From Mycolicibacterium celeriflavum (lineage in GTDB: Bacteria > Actinomycetota > Actinomycetes > Mycobacteriales > Mycobacteriaceae): 64,000 nt of DNA. The translations under genes were made by a program, and so were the position numbers. The stretch lies in NCBI RefSeq assembly GCF_010731795.1, contig NZ_AP022591.1:1178001-1242000 (forward strand), read 5' to 3'. Shown here piece by piece: positions 34,349 to 47,243 of this stretch (positions are counted from its first letter, which is position 1; each line of letters begins with the position of its first letter). The notes beneath the pieces are model-generated. The model ran no database searches, was not told where the DNA came from, and saw only the letters and a program-made list of their open reading frames with translations.

Positions 34349-35306
34349 GTCAGACGCTGAAGTAGGGCCGGCCAGCCCGGAGCCCATAGACGCCATTCTG
34401 CTGAAGGTACTTGAGAAGGTCCCGTTTCAGTTGTCAACCGAAGGCGGAGCCCAGGCCGCACGGCAGCGGTTCGATGCGCTGCCCCGTGTGGAGACCAATC
34501 CCGAGGTTCGTGCCGAGGGCCGTACGGTCGACGGGCCCGGCGGGCCGATCCCGGTACGGTTGTACCGCCCGCCCGCGGGAACCGACACCACCCCGCCGGT
34601 CGTGCTGTTCTTCCACGGCGGCGGCTGGTCGGTGGGCGATCTCGACAGCTACGACAGCACCGCGCGTCGGCACGCGGCCGACGCCGACGCGGTGGTGATC
34701 TCCGTCGACTACCGGCTTGCGCCCGAGCATCCCTATCCCGCCGCCGTCGACGACGTGTGGGCGGTGACGCAGTGGGTCGGCACACACGCCGACGAGTTGG
34801 GAGTCGACGCCGATCGAATCGCGGTAGCGGGTGATTCGGCGGGCGGCAACCTCGCCGCGGTGGTGTCCCAGCTGGCACGCGACGCGGGCGGACCGCCGAT
34901 CCGCTTCCAGCTGCTGTGGTATCCGGCGACGACGTGGGACGTGTCGCTGCCGTCATTCAAGGAGAACGCCGACGCGCCCATCCTGAACTTTGCTGCGGTG
35001 ACGGGATTTTCACGTTGGTACGTGGGGGACATGGATCTGCGTGACATGCCCGCGACGTTGGCGCCGGCCCGCGCGAAGGACCTCACCGGTCTGCCGCCCG
35101 CCTACATCGCCGTCGCGGGCCACGATCCGCTGCGCGACGACGGCGCCCGTTACGCCGAGCTGCTGGCCGCCGCGGACGTGCCCGTCGAACTGCACAACGC
35201 CGAAACGCTGATACACGGTTATCTCGGTTATGCGGGTGTGGTGCCGGCCGCGACCGAAGCCACCGAGCGGGGACTGTCGGCGCTGCGTCGCGCGTTGCAC
35301 GGGTGA
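34347..35306 (+). CDS. HSL-family esterase/lipase (LipH/LipI-like)
   Basis: A 319-residue alpha/beta hydrolase, the length of M. tuberculosis LipH, which lies at the same relative place between metK and priA. The oxyanion HGGGW (residues about 90-94), nucleophile GDSAGG, the acid in the HDPLRDD segment and the catalytic His of LIHGYL are all visible. No signal peptide; cytoplasmic. It hydrolyses short acyl esters in characterised relatives; the natural substrate is unknown. Confidence 0.93.
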   Translation: MSDAEVGPASPEPIDAILLKVLEKVPFQLSTEGGAQAARQRFDALPRVETNPEVRAEGRTVDGPGGPIPVRLYRPPAGTDTTPPVVLFFHGGGWSVGDLDSYDSTARRHAADADAVVISVDYRLAPEHPYPAAVDDVWAVTQWVGTHADELGVDADRIAVAGDSAGGNLAAVVSQLARDAGGPPIRFQLLWYPATTWDVSLPSFKENADAPILNFAAVTGFSRWYVGDMDLRDMPATLAPARAKDLTGLPPAYIAVAGHDPLRDDGARYAELLAAADVPVELHNAETLIHGYLGYAGVVPAATEATERGLSALRRALHG

Positions 35307-35353
35307 TGCGGTCGAGTGTGGCCTGATGGCTTCATGATGTAGCGCCGGGCCGG

Positions 35354-35359
35354 TACCGT
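35354..35359 (+). promoter_or_regulatory. Candidate -10 box of the flavin monooxygenase gene
   Basis: TACCGT with a predicted start of transcription near 35366, giving a leader of about 27 nt that contains GGGAGG before ATG 35393. Confidence 0.45.
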
Positions 35360-35392
35360 GGGCGCAACGTCATGGCATCGACGGGAGGCCCT

Positions 35393-36874
35393 ATGACAGC
35401 GCCGGATCACGACACCGTCATCGTCGGCGCCGGATTCTCCGGCATCGGCACCGCGATCAAGCTCGACAAGGCAGGGATGGGTGACTACCTCGTCGTCGAG
35501 GCCGGCGAGGGACCGGGCGGGACGTGGTACTGGAACACGTATCCCGGTATCGCCGTTGATATTCCGTCGTTCTCCTACCAGTTCTCCTTCGAGAAGAGCC
35601 CGAACTGGACGCGGAGTTACGCGCCCGGAAAGGAGCTGCAGGCCTACGCCGAGCACTGCGTCGACAAGTACCGTTTGCGGCCGAAGATCCGGTTCAACAC
35701 CAAGGTGACCGGTGCGACGTTCGACGACGAGGACAGCCTGTGGCGCGTCGAACTCGATACCGGCCAGCAGGTCACGTCCCGTTTCCTGGTCAACGCCAGC
35801 GGGGTGCTGATCACTCCGAACCTGCCCGATATCGACGGCGTCGACTCGTTCGCCGGCGTGACCATGCACACCGCCCGTTGGGACCACGGGCAAGACCTGA
35901 CCGGGAAGCGGGTCGCGATCATCGGCACGGGCGCCTCAGCGGTGCAGGTCATCCCTGAGATCGCTCCGATCGTCAAGCAGCTCACGGTTTTCCAGCGCAC
36001 TCCTATCTGGTGCTTCCCCAAGCCCGATGTGCCGCTCTCGCCGCTGATGCGGCGGTTGATGCGGCTTCCGGGCGGCCACACGGTGCAGCGCCTGCTCAGC
36101 CAGGCATACGTCGAGCTCACCTTCACGCTGCCCGCGCAGTACTTCACCCTCAACCCGATGGCCAAGAACATGTCCAAAGTCGGTGAGGCGTATCTGCGCA
36201 AGCAGGTCGACGACCCGGAAGTGCGCGACAAGCTCACGCCGCGCTACGCCGTCGGATGCAAACGACCCGGCTTCCACAACACGTATCTGTCCACGTACAA
36301 CCGCGACAACGTCGAGTTGGTCACCGAACCGATCGACAAGATCACCGGATCCGGGGTCGCCACCGTCGACGGCGTGACGCGCGACGTGGACGTGCTGATC
36401 CTGGCGACCGGGTTCAAGGTGATGGACGTCGACGAGATGCCGACCTATCCACTGACCGGGTCGGGCGGGCTGACATGGAGCCGGCTCTGGAACGAGCAAC
36501 GCCTGCAGGCCTATGAGGGCGTCAGCGTACCGGGATTCCCCAACTTCTTCTCAGTGTTCGGCCCGTACGGCTATGTCGGGAACTCCTACTTCACGCTCAT
36601 CGAGACGCAGACGCACCACATCGTGCGTTGCCTGACGGCGGCCCGTCGCAAGCACGCGAAGCGCGTCGAGGTGAAGCAGGAGGCCAACGACCGCTATTTC
36701 GCCGAGATGATGCGCAAGCGGCACCGCCAGATCTTCTGGCAGGACAGCTGCCAACTCGCCCGCAGCTATTACTTCGACAAGAACGGCGACGTTCCGCTGC
36801 GGCCTGCGAGCACCCCGGAGACGTACTGGCGCAGCCGCCGCTTCCCGCTGTCGGACTACGCGTTCACGTCCTGA
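35393..36874 (+). CDS. FAD-dependent monooxygenase (Rv1393c-like, Baeyer-Villiger type)
   Basis: The 493 residues begin with the FAD Rossmann motif VIVGAGFSGIGTAI; a second dinucleotide motif IIGTGASAVQVIPEI (about 178-192) would bind NADPH. Between them FAGVTMHTARWDH resembles the Baeyer-Villiger fingerprint FxGxxxHxxxWP but with Asp in place of Pro. Such enzymes insert oxygen into ketones or oxidise heteroatoms. ATG 35393 is preferred for GGGAGG 4 nt upstream and for its match to the family start; ATG 35372 in frame would add seven residues. It lies opposite metK and shares a strong hairpin with it. Confidence 0.93.
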   Translation: MTAPDHDTVIVGAGFSGIGTAIKLDKAGMGDYLVVEAGEGPGGTWYWNTYPGIAVDIPSFSYQFSFEKSPNWTRSYAPGKELQAYAEHCVDKYRLRPKIRFNTKVTGATFDDEDSLWRVELDTGQQVTSRFLVNASGVLITPNLPDIDGVDSFAGVTMHTARWDHGQDLTGKRVAIIGTGASAVQVIPEIAPIVKQLTVFQRTPIWCFPKPDVPLSPLMRRLMRLPGGHTVQRLLSQAYVELTFTLPAQYFTLNPMAKNMSKVGEAYLRKQVDDPEVRDKLTPRYAVGCKRPGFHNTYLSTYNRDNVELVTEPIDKITGSGVATVDGVTRDVDVLILATGFKVMDVDEMPTYPLTGSGGLTWSRLWNEQRLQAYEGVSVPGFPNFFSVFGPYGYVGNSYFTLIETQTHHIVRCLTAARRKHAKRVEVKQEANDRYFAEMMRKRHRQIFWQDSCQLARSYYFDKNGDVPLRPASTPETYWRSRRFPLSDYAFTS

Positions 36875-36886
36875 GCCCAATCGCCT

Positions 36887-36943
36887 CGAGACCGACGAAA
36901 TGGCTGAAATCAGCTGCTGAAAAAGACCATTTCGTCGGTCTCG
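36887..36943. terminator. Long hairpin, 17-bp perfect arms, between convergent genes
   Basis: Arms 36887-36903 and 36927-36943 are perfect inverted complements (left arm CGAGACCGACGAAATGG), separated by 23 nt that hold a smaller TCAGC/GCTGA dyad. The hairpin starts 12 nt after the monooxygenase stop and ends 16 nt from the metK stop, so it can terminate both transcripts. There is no U-tract on either strand, as is common for mycobacterial terminators. Confidence 0.75.
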
Positions 36944-36959
36944 CGGATGGCGGGGAAAA

Positions 36960-38168
36960 CTAGACGGCGGCCTTCAGCTCGTCGACCTTGTTGAGCTGCT
37001 CCCACGGCAGGTCGACGTCGGTGCGGCCGAAGTGGCCGTACGCGGCGGTCTGCGCGTAGATCGGGCGCAATAGGTCCAGGTCGCGGACGATCGCGCCGGG
37101 TCGAAGGTCGAACACCGACGTGATGGCCTTCTCGATGCGGGCCGGGTCGACGGTCTCGCTGCCGAAGGTCTCGACGAACAGCCCGACCGGAGCTGCCTTG
37201 CCGATCGCATAGGCGACCTGCACCTCGACGCGCTCGGCCAGCCCCGCTGCGACCACGTTCTTGGCCACCCAGCGCATCGCGTACGCCGCCGACCGGTCCA
37301 CCTTGGACGGATCCTTGCCCGAGAACGCGCCACCGCCGTGACGGGCCCAGCCCCCGTAGGTGTCGACGATGATCTTTCGACCCGTCAGGCCCGCGTCACC
37401 CATCGGGCCGCCGAGCACGAACTTGCCGGTCGGGTTGACCAGCAGCCGGAAGTCGGAGGTGTCCATCGTGTCGTGGTTCAGGTCGGCCAGCACCGTGTTG
37501 ACGACCTTCTCGCGGATGTCCGGCGTCAGCGTCGCCTCCAGGTCGATGCCCGCGGCGTGCTGCGTCGAGAGCACCACGGTGTCCAGGCGCACCGGGGTGG
37601 TGCCGTCGTACTGCACGGTGACCTGGGTCTTGCCGTCGGGCCGCAGGTAGCCGAGCACGCCGTTCTTGCGCACCTCGGTCAGCCGCCGCGACAGCCGGTG
37701 CGCGATTGCGATCGGTAGCGGCATCAGCTCCGGGGTGTCCTTGATGGCATAGCCGAACATCAGACCCTGGTCGCCGGCGCCCTGCAGGTCCAGCGGGTCG
37801 CCCGCCCCTTCCACCCGGGTCTCGTGGGCAGTGTCGACACCCATTGCAATGTCGGGCGACTGCTTACCAATGCCGATGTTGACGCCGCAGGTCTCGCCGT
37901 CGAAGCCCTTCTCCGACGAGTCGTAGCCGATCGAGAGGATGCGCGCCCGCACGGTGTTGGTGATGTCGGCGAACGCCTCCTTGGCCTCCGTCGTGACCTC
38001 GCCGACGACGTGCACCTGCCCGGTGGTGACCAGCGTCTCCACCGCAACCCGCGACCTGGGGTCGTCCGCGAGCAATGCGTCGAGCACAGAATCACTGATG
38101 GCGTCGCAGATCTTGTCGGGGTGACCCTCGGTTACCGACTCACTGGTGAACAGCCGAGCTTCGCTCAC
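36960..38168 (-). CDS. metK: S-adenosylmethionine synthetase
   Basis: Makes SAM from methionine and ATP. The 402 residues show the N-terminal [24 protein letters not shown] and the phosphate-loop [16 protein letters not shown] signatures. The start is GTG (38166-38168) with GGAGG 9 nt upstream. A perfect TATAAT lies upstream, so metK has its own promoter besides the mihF-gmk-rpoZ-coaBC operon. No SAM riboswitch fold is apparent. Confidence 0.98.
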   Translation of the reverse strand: MSEARLFTSESVTEGHPDKICDAISDSVLDALLADDPRSRVAVETLVTTGQVHVVGEVTTEAKEAFADITNTVRARILSIGYDSSEKGFDGETCGVNIGIGKQSPDIAMGVDTAHETRVEGAGDPLDLQGAGDQGLMFGYAIKDTPELMPLPIAIAHRLSRRLTEVRKNGVLGYLRPDGKTQVTVQYDGTTPVRLDTVVLSTQHAAGIDLEATLTPDIREKVVNTVLADLNHDTMDTSDFRLLVNPTGKFVLGGPMGDAGLTGRKIIVDTYGGWARHGGGAFSGKDPSKVDRSAAYAMRWVAKNVVAAGLAERVEVQVAYAIGKAAPVGLFVETFGSETVDPARIEKAITSVFDLRPGAIVRDLDLLRPIYAQTAAYGHFGRTDVDLPWEQLNKVDELKAAV

Positions 38169-38199
38169 GGTGTTGATCCTCCAAAACTTAGTTCATCGA

Positions 38200-38205
38200 A
38201 TTATA
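38200..38205 (-). promoter_or_regulatory. TATAAT -10 box of metK
   Basis: A consensus TATAAT on the minus strand 32 nt before the metK GTG, predicting a leader of about 25 nt. No TTGACA-like -35 is visible; a TGTGC-N6-GCACA dyad lies just upstream (38208-38223). Confidence 0.65.
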
Positions 38206-38280
38206 TCTGTGCCCTGTTGCACATAAGCGTGTGCGCCGGTTGCGTGCAAGCTTTACACGCAGCCAGGTGCGTGATTCGAG

Positions 38281-39528
38281 CTACCCGCCGCCCTGCAGGA
38301 ACGCCACGATCGCGTCCACGATACGGCTGGCCATCAGAGTTTTCGAACCATGTTCCAGCGCGGATTCCGTGCCGTCGGCCGCGAGCAGCCAGCCGTCGTT
38401 GTTGTCGACTTCGAACGCCCGATTCTCGCCCACGGCATTGACCACGAGCAAATCACACCCCTTGCGGCGCAACTTAGCGCGGGCGTGGTGGAGCACGTCG
38501 CCGTTCGCATCACCGGTCTCCGCAGCGAATCCCACGATCGCGCGCATATTGGGTAACTGGCCGTCGGCGCGCGCCCGCACGGTGCCCGCCAGCACGTCCT
38601 CGGTCCGGGTCAACTCGATGACCGGGGCCGCGGCGTTCGGGTCGGCGGACTTCTTGATCTTGCTGGTCTGCATCCGCGTCGGCCGGAAGTCGGCGACCGC
38701 GGCGGCCATCACCAGCACGTGAGCATCCGGGGCGTGTTTGGACACGGCGTCCTTGAGCTGGGCCGCCGACCCGATATGGACGACATCGACGCCTGCCGGG
38801 TCGATCAGCCCGATGGTGTTTCCCGCGATCAGCGTGACCTCGGCGCCGCGTTGAGCCATCACGCGCGCCATCGCGTACCCCTGCTTGCCCGAACTGCGGT
38901 TGCCGATGAACCGCACCGGGTCGATCGGCTCACGGGTGCCGCCCGCCGAAACCAGCACCTTGACGCCGGCCAGGTCGTAGGTCAGCGCGTCCGGGCGGGT
39001 CAGCAGGAGTTGGGCCAACGTGGTGATCTCCTCGGCTTCGGGCAGCCGGCCGGCACCGCTGTCGGAACCGGTCAGCCGGCCCGACGCGGGTTCGAGCACG
39101 ATGGCACCGCGGCGGCGCAGCGTGGCGACGTTCTCCACCGTCGCCGGGTGAAACCACATCTCGGTGTGCATCGCCGGAGCGAACAGCACTGGACATCGAG
39201 CGGTCAGCAGCGTGGCGGTCAGCAAATCGTCCGCCCGTCCCGCCACGGCGCGGGCCAGCAGGTCCGCGGTGGCGGGCGCGACGACGACGAGGTCGGCTTC
39301 CTGGCCGAAGCGGACGTGCGGCACCTCATGGACGTCATCCCAGACCCCGGTGTGGACCGGGTTACCGGAGAGCGCTTCGAAGGTGGCGGCACCGATGAAG
39401 CGCAGGGCCGACTGGGTGGGGACGACGCGGACGCTGTGGCCTGCTTCGGTGAGCTGCCTGACCACGGTCGCGGCCTTGTAGGCGGCGATACCACCGGCGA
39501 CGCCGACGATGATCCGCTTGGGCTCCAT
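38281..39528 (-). CDS. coaBC: Bifunctional phosphopantothenoylcysteine decarboxylase / synthetase
   Basis: Two steps of coenzyme A synthesis. The CoaC flavoprotein domain (residues 1-185) has GVAGGIAAYKA, the PAMHTEMW active loop and SGRLTGSDSGAGRLPE; the CoaB domain has VLVSAGGTREPIDPVR, FIGNRSSGKQGYA, AAAVADFRP and SKIKK. Length 415 is normal. It follows rpoZ at 31 nt and is a known essential gene in mycobacteria. Confidence 0.97.
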   Translation of the reverse strand: MEPKRIIVGVAGGIAAYKAATVVRQLTEAGHSVRVVPTQSALRFIGAATFEALSGNPVHTGVWDDVHEVPHVRFGQEADLVVVAPATADLLARAVAGRADDLLTATLLTARCPVLFAPAMHTEMWFHPATVENVATLRRRGAIVLEPASGRLTGSDSGAGRLPEAEEITTLAQLLLTRPDALTYDLAGVKVLVSAGGTREPIDPVRFIGNRSSGKQGYAMARVMAQRGAEVTLIAGNTIGLIDPAGVDVVHIGSAAQLKDAVSKHAPDAHVLVMAAAVADFRPTRMQTSKIKKSADPNAAAPVIELTRTEDVLAGTVRARADGQLPNMRAIVGFAAETGDANGDVLHHARAKLRRKGCDLLVVNAVGENRAFEVDNNDGWLLAADGTESALEHGSKTLMASRIVDAIVAFLQGGG

Positions 39529-39559
39529 GGCGGCGGCTCCCCTATGACTCGCTGTGCTG

Positions 39560-39877
39560 CTACTCGCCTTCGGTGTGCTCGAGCAGGTCGCCGTGGATCT
39601 CGCGCAGCGCGATCGACAGCGGCTTCTCCTGAAGCCCGGGCTCGACCAGCGGGCCGACGTATTCGAGGATGCCGTCGCCGAGTTGGTTGTAGTAGTCGTT
39701 GATCTGGCGCGCGCGCTTGGCGGCGTAGATCACCAGCGCATACTTGCTCGACGCGCGGTCCAGCAACTCGTCGATGGGCGGATTGGTGATGCCCAGCGGC
39801 GTGTCGTAGGCGCCGGCGCCGGACGTGTCGATGTCGTCCACAGCGGCCAGCTGCGCATCGGCGTGCGGGGTGCTCAC
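39560..39877 (-). CDS. rpoZ: RNA polymerase omega subunit
   Basis: A 105-residue subunit that helps fold and assemble beta-prime. The conserved core is [29 protein letters not shown]. The start is GTG (39875-39877) with AGGAGA 8 nt upstream. Placement gmk-rpoZ-coaBC is typical. Confidence 0.97.
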   Translation of the reverse strand: MSTPHADAQLAAVDDIDTSGAGAYDTPLGITNPPIDELLDRASSKYALVIYAAKRARQINDYYNQLGDGILEYVGPLVEPGLQEKPLSIALREIHGDLLEHTEGE

Positions 39878-39937
39878 GTAGAAAATCTCCTGAAGTTCAG
39901 ATGCTTTGGGCCGGTCCGCGCGTGTCGTGCGCCTTAA

Positions 39938-40513
39938 CTAAGTCCGGTTCACCAGCAAGGATACCAATTCGGCGCAGGCAGACTCCAATTGGCTGTTCAC
40001 GACGACCGTGTCGAAGTCGTCCTGGGCGGCCAGTTCGGCCCGCGCGGTCGCCAGTCGACGCTCCATCACCTGGGGGGACTCGGTGCCCCGCCCGGTCAGC
40101 CGACTCTCGAGTTCTGCCCAGCTGGGCGGGGCGAGGAACACGGTGAGCGCTTCGGGCATGGCCTTCTTGACCGCCCGCGCGCCGGCAAGGTCCACCTCGA
40201 TCAGAACGGGTCTCCCGGCCGCAATGGCCTCGCGAACGGGCTGGGCGGGGGTCCCGGAGAGGTGCAGGCCGCCGTGGATCTCGGCCCATTCGAGCAGCGC
40301 GCCGTCGGCGATCAACTCACGGAATCGGTCAGCTGTCACGAACGTGTAGTCGACACCGTCGACCTCACCGGGGCGTGGGGCCCTGGTGGTCACGGACACG
40401 CTGAAGTGCAGGTCGGGAATGCGTTCGCGCAGACAGCGGACGATGGTCGACTTCCCGACGGCTGAGGGGCCGGACAGCACAACTACCCGGCCGGCCCCTC
40501 GGCCGGCGCTCAA
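39938..40513 (-). CDS. gmk: Guanylate kinase
   Basis: Phosphorylates GMP to GDP. Walker A is [11 protein letters not shown], followed by [16 protein letters not shown], the GMP-binding EWAEIHGG and [13 protein letters not shown]. The likely start is TTG (40511-40513): no ATG or GTG is suitably placed, and the frame is closed upstream by the mihF stop itself, which is in the same frame three codons before. Translation therefore probably depends on coupling to mihF. Confidence 0.95.
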   Translation of the reverse strand: MSAGRGAGRVVVLSGPSAVGKSTIVRCLRERIPDLHFSVSVTTRAPRPGEVDGVDYTFVTADRFRELIADGALLEWAEIHGGLHLSGTPAQPVREAIAAGRPVLIEVDLAGARAVKKAMPEALTVFLAPPSWAELESRLTGRGTESPQVMERRLATARAELAAQDDFDTVVVNSQLESACAELVSLLVNRT

Positions 40514-40522
40514 CTTCTGCGC

Positions 40523-40840
40523 CTAGGACTGGTCGAACTTTTCCAGCAGCGCCTTGCGCTGACGATCGCCGAGGCCGCGCAACCGGCGGGTCGGCGCGAT
40601 CTCGAGTTCGGTCATGATTTCCTGCGCCTTGACCTTGCCCACCTTGGGCAACGCCTCCAGAAGCGCGGAAACCTTCATCTTGCCCAAGACCTCATCGGTC
40701 TCGGCGTCCTTGAGCACCTGCTTGAGGTTGGTGCCGCCGCGCTTGAGCCGATCCTTCAACTCGGCTCGGGCTCGACGTGCGGCGGCAGCCTTCTCCAACG
40801 CGGCCGCGCGCTGTTCGTCGGTCAACTGGGGAAGGGCCAC
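40523..40840 (-). CDS. mihF: Integration host factor MihF
   Basis: A 105-residue nucleoid-associated protein specific to actinobacteria, unrelated to HU-type IHF; it stimulates L5 integrase and bends or compacts DNA. The C-terminal helix-two-turn-helix region KVSALLEALPKVGKVKAQEIMTELEI is conserved, as is RRLRGLGDRQRKALLEKF. The GTG at 40838-40840 is preceded by GGAGG; the frame stays open upstream but that part is not conserved. It heads the operon with gmk. Confidence 0.96.
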   Translation of the reverse strand: MALPQLTDEQRAAALEKAAAARRARAELKDRLKRGGTNLKQVLKDAETDEVLGKMKVSALLEALPKVGKVKAQEIMTELEIAPTRRLRGLGDRQRKALLEKFDQS

Positions 40841-41351
40841 GGGTTCCTCCGTCTCATCGCCATCGATTGTTACTGCCTCGGCTGATAGGGAAAATCCAGA
40901 ACAGCCAGCGACGACGACCGTACCCACGCGGACTGACGAAAGCGAACGCCACCCCCTGGTTACGGCGTCAAAAGCCCAGCGTGTAGGGCGGTCGTGGACG
41001 CGACGTTTGAAGCGCCCCACGGCGCCCAGGGCGCGAAGTTCTCGCTTCCCGCGGCCGGAACTTCCTGCATTTCAAGGCAATTCGCGTCCTGGAACCCACG
41101 ATTTCGCGCCCACGGCGCGTGACCTGCGCCACAACAGAGGGTCGTCGGAGGGTCCGAAAAGAAAATTCTCGCTGGTCATGCGGTTTCGGGCGTGTCGCGA
41201 ACGCACGGGTCGGCGCCGTGCTGTGACCCCTGTTGCAGATGTTTCAGCAGTTGCCTCTGTGGTCTCACCCTCATTCGAGGCTCGCGAATCTGCGCTGAGC
41301 GTCGTGCTCCCGCGCCGATCACAGCCCTGCCGGCAGTCTCGCGAACGTGAT
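40841..41351. other. 511-bp gap between mihF and pyrF
   Basis: No convincing gene was found. It holds the mihF leader and promoter region and the 3' end of the pyr operon. In M. tuberculosis PE15/PPE20 occupy this position; they are absent here. Frames open across the region are Arg-rich shadows. On the minus strand an A/T-richer patch (about 41150-41175) and a TAACAA hexamer (near 40870) are the only promoter-like spots; neither is compelling. Confidence 0.6.
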
Positions 41352-42166
41352 CTAGGCCAAATATGCGACCGCGTCGCGCATCGCCTCCGCGGCGGACCGC
41401 AACGCAGCGACGCCAGGACCGGCGCGGAGCACCTCTCGGGAGACCGCGGGGAGCAACTGGCCCGGCTTGGCTCCGCCGAGGCCACCGAGCGCCTCCGGGC
41501 GCCCGCCCTGCGCCCCGACGCCCGGGACGAGCACGGGGCCGCCGAGCGCGCTGACGTCGGGTGGGTCGGCCAGGGTGGCCCCGACGACGACGCCGATCGG
41601 ACCGGGTTCTTGCGAAACGGCCCGGTTGACCTCCGCGGCGGCGTCCACGATCGACTGCGCGACGGTCCGGCCGCCGGCGTCGGCGCGCTGGACGGCCGCG
41701 CCTTCGGGGTTCGAGGTGGCGGCGAGCACGAACAACCCGCGGTCGTTGGCCACGGCGGTGTCGATCAACGGCTGGAGACTCCCGAAGCCCAGGTACGGCG
41801 ATGCGGTCACGGCGTCGGCCGCCAGCGGCGAATCGCCGGCCCATGCGGCGGCGTAGGCGGCCATCGTGGAACCGATGTCGCCTCGCTTGGCGTCGGCGAG
41901 CACCAGCACTCCCGCGTCGCGGAGTGCGGCGATGGTGTGTTCGAGCACCGCGAACCCGGCGGCGCCGTACGCCTCGAAGAACGCGACCTGCGGTTTGACG
42001 ATCGCAAAGCCCGCGAAAGCCGTCACGCAGACGTCGCAGAACCGGCGCAAACCCTCGGCGTCCGTCGACAACTCCCACGCCCGCATCAACTCCGGATGCG
42101 GATCGATGCCCAGACACAGCGGCCCGCGGCGGGCCACCGCGGCGGCCAACCGCGGACCGAAACCGG

Positions 42167-42170
<4 letters not shown>
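41352..42170 (-). CDS. pyrF: Orotidine 5'-phosphate decarboxylase
   Basis: Last step to UMP. The 272-residue protein is the longer mycobacterial/group II type: [23 protein letters not shown], the catalytic [13 protein letters not shown] and VVVGAT. GTG 42168-42170 overlaps the carB stop (GTGA), which fixes the start; longer reading is shadow. It is the last gene of the pyr operon. Confidence 0.97.
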
Positions 42171-45514
<3,344 letters not shown>

Positions 45515-45539
45515 CAGCTGTCCCTTCTCCCGCGAGCGT

Positions 45540-45574
45540 GCGTGTCTGCACACGACACGCCGCTGGTTTCCAGC
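45540..45574. repeat. Two adjacent stem-loops in the carA-carB gap
   Basis: GCGTGTC (45540-45546) and GACACGC (45554-45560) form a perfect 7-bp stem with loop TGCACAC; one base later GCTGG (45562-45566) and CCAGC (45570-45574) form a 5-bp stem. The loop heptamer TGCACAC recurs at 45581-45587. The pair sits 26 nt upstream of carB on its leader. Either a leader control element or a copy of a dispersed palindromic repeat. Confidence 0.6.
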
Positions 45575-45612
45575 AGTTTGTGCACACTCGTGACCCGGTG
45601 AGAGAGCGCCAT

Positions 45613-46743
45613 CTACCGTTCCTCTCCGGCCATCAGGTCGACGAACTGGTCGAACAGGTAGTTCGCGTCGTGCGGGCCGGCCGCCGCCTCGGGGTGGTAC
45701 TGCACCGAGAAGGCGCGTCCGTTCGCGAGCTTGATCCCCTCGACCACACCGTCGTTGGCGCAGGTATGGCTGACGACGGCCTCACCGAACGGCGTGTCGA
45801 AGCGCTCCCCCGCTTCGCCCTCCAACGCGAACCCGTGGTTCTGCGCGGTGATCGCGACGGCGCCGGTCTGATGATCGATCACCGGCACGTTGATTCCGCG
45901 GTGGCCGAACACCATCTTATAGGTCGAGCGCCCGAGCGCACGGCCGAGAATCTGGTTGCCGAAACAGATGCCGAACAACGGAATTCCGGCGCCGAGCACT
46001 TCCTGCGTGACGGCCACGATGTGGTCGGCGGTCGCGGGGTCGCCGGGTCCGTTGGACAGGAACACCCCGTCGGGTTTCAGGTCGGCAATCTGCTCGTACG
46101 TCGCGGACGCGGGCAGCACGTGGCTGCGGATGCCGCGCAGCGCGAAATTGCGCGGCGTGTTCGTCTTGATTCCGAGGTCGATCGCGGCCACGGTGAACCG
46201 TTGCGGCCCTTCGGGTTCCACGACGTAGGTGGCGTCGGTGCTGACCTCGCCGGCCAGGTTCGCGCCTAGCATCGCCGGCTGTTCACGCACCCGGTCCAAC
46301 AGTTCGTCCGCGTCGGCCAGCGCCGGACCGGAGAACACGCCCGCCTTCATCGAGCCCCGACTGCGCAAGTGGCGCACCACCGCCCGGGTGTCGATACCGG
46401 CGATCCCGACGATGCCCTGGCGTTCGAGTTCCCCTTCCAGCGTGCCGGTGGCCCGCCAGTTCGACGCGCGCGGCGACGGGTCGCGCACCGCGTAGCCGGC
46501 CACCCAGATCTTGTCGCCGCGGCTCTCGGCATCCTCGTGATTCCAGCCGGTGTTGCCGATCTGCGGTGCGGTCGCGATCACGATCTGCCCGTGGTAGCTC
46601 GGGTCGGTGAGCGTCTCCTGGTAACCGGACATTCCGGTGGAGAACACCGCCTCGCCGAGCGTCTGCCCGACCGCGCCGAACGTCGTGCCGGTGAATACCC
46701 GGCCGTCCTCCAGCACCAGCAGCGCCCTGTCGGTTCCCCTCAC
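45613..46743 (-). CDS. carA: Carbamoyl-phosphate synthase small subunit
   Basis: The glutaminase subunit that feeds ammonia to CarB. The 376 residues carry the GATase triad: nucleophile Cys in [11 protein letters not shown] and the His-Glu of SVQYHPEAA; the N-terminal domain has [21 protein letters not shown] 46741-46743 overlaps the preceding stop (GTGA). Confidence 0.98.
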   Translation of the reverse strand: MRGTDRALLVLEDGRVFTGTTFGAVGQTLGEAVFSTGMSGYQETLTDPSYHGQIVIATAPQIGNTGWNHEDAESRGDKIWVAGYAVRDPSPRASNWRATGTLEGELERQGIVGIAGIDTRAVVRHLRSRGSMKAGVFSGPALADADELLDRVREQPAMLGANLAGEVSTDATYVVEPEGPQRFTVAAIDLGIKTNTPRNFALRGIRSHVLPASATYEQIADLKPDGVFLSNGPGDPATADHIVAVTQEVLGAGIPLFGICFGNQILGRALGRSTYKMVFGHRGINVPVIDHQTGAVAITAQNHGFALEGEAGERFDTPFGEAVVSHTCANDGVVEGIKLANGRAFSVQYHPEAAAGPHDANYLFDQFVDLMAGEER

Positions 46744-47243
46744 GCTGGCTCCTTCTCCACCCAGTTCGCGTACTCCCCACGGTCATTGGCGCGGAACCCC
46801 GTGTCGATCTCGGTGCCCGACGGTAACCGCCAGCGGATCGCGAGGATGCCCTCGTGGGTCATCGCCTTCCCGGCGAGGCCTCGCTCGGTGCGGATCGCGG
46901 TGATCGACGCATCGGGGATCCAGATCGGCACTGCGCCGCTGCGCTGCAACATGATTCCTTCGGGATAGCGGGTCAACACGGCCTTTGCCCGAAAGCCCAG
47001 ATCCCCGACCACGATGCGGTCGTTCCAATGCGGCGCCAGCGTGCTGCCGACATACAGGCCCTTGGTGGGGGGCACGATCGCCGGCCCGACGGTGTCCGGC
47101 AGGGCGGGCAACGTGCCGACGAGCTCGGCCTGGCGTTCGGCGCGGCGGCGCCATCCGCGCACCATCGCCTGAATCAGCACGGCGATGAGAACCACCAGAA
47201 TCACCGCCATGATCAGCGACCCGACCAGGGTGCCCGTATTCAT
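46740..47243 (-). CDS. Single-pass membrane protein in the pyr operon (Rv1382-like)
   Basis: A 167-residue protein with one N-terminal helix (about residues 6-28) followed by [10 protein letters not shown] and a soluble domain ([34 protein letters not shown]). The same gene sits between pyrC and carA in M. tuberculosis (Rv1382), so its link to pyrimidine synthesis or operon regulation is conserved but unexplained. Starts overlap on both sides (ATGA with pyrC, GTGA with carA). Confidence 0.88.
   Translation of the reverse strand: MNTGTLVGSLIMAVILVVLIAVLIQAMVRGWRRRAERQAELVGTLPALPDTVGPAIVPPTKGLYVGSTLAPHWNDRIVVGDLGFRAKAVLTRYPEGIMLQRSGAVPIWIPDASITAIRTERGLAGKAMTHEGILAIRWRLPSGTEIDTGFRANDRGEYANWVEKEPA

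Noticed and set aside
38169..38280. SAM riboswitch upstream of metK
   Set aside because: Only a TATAAT promoter and a short dyad are present; the gap is too short for the usual aptamer after the start site.
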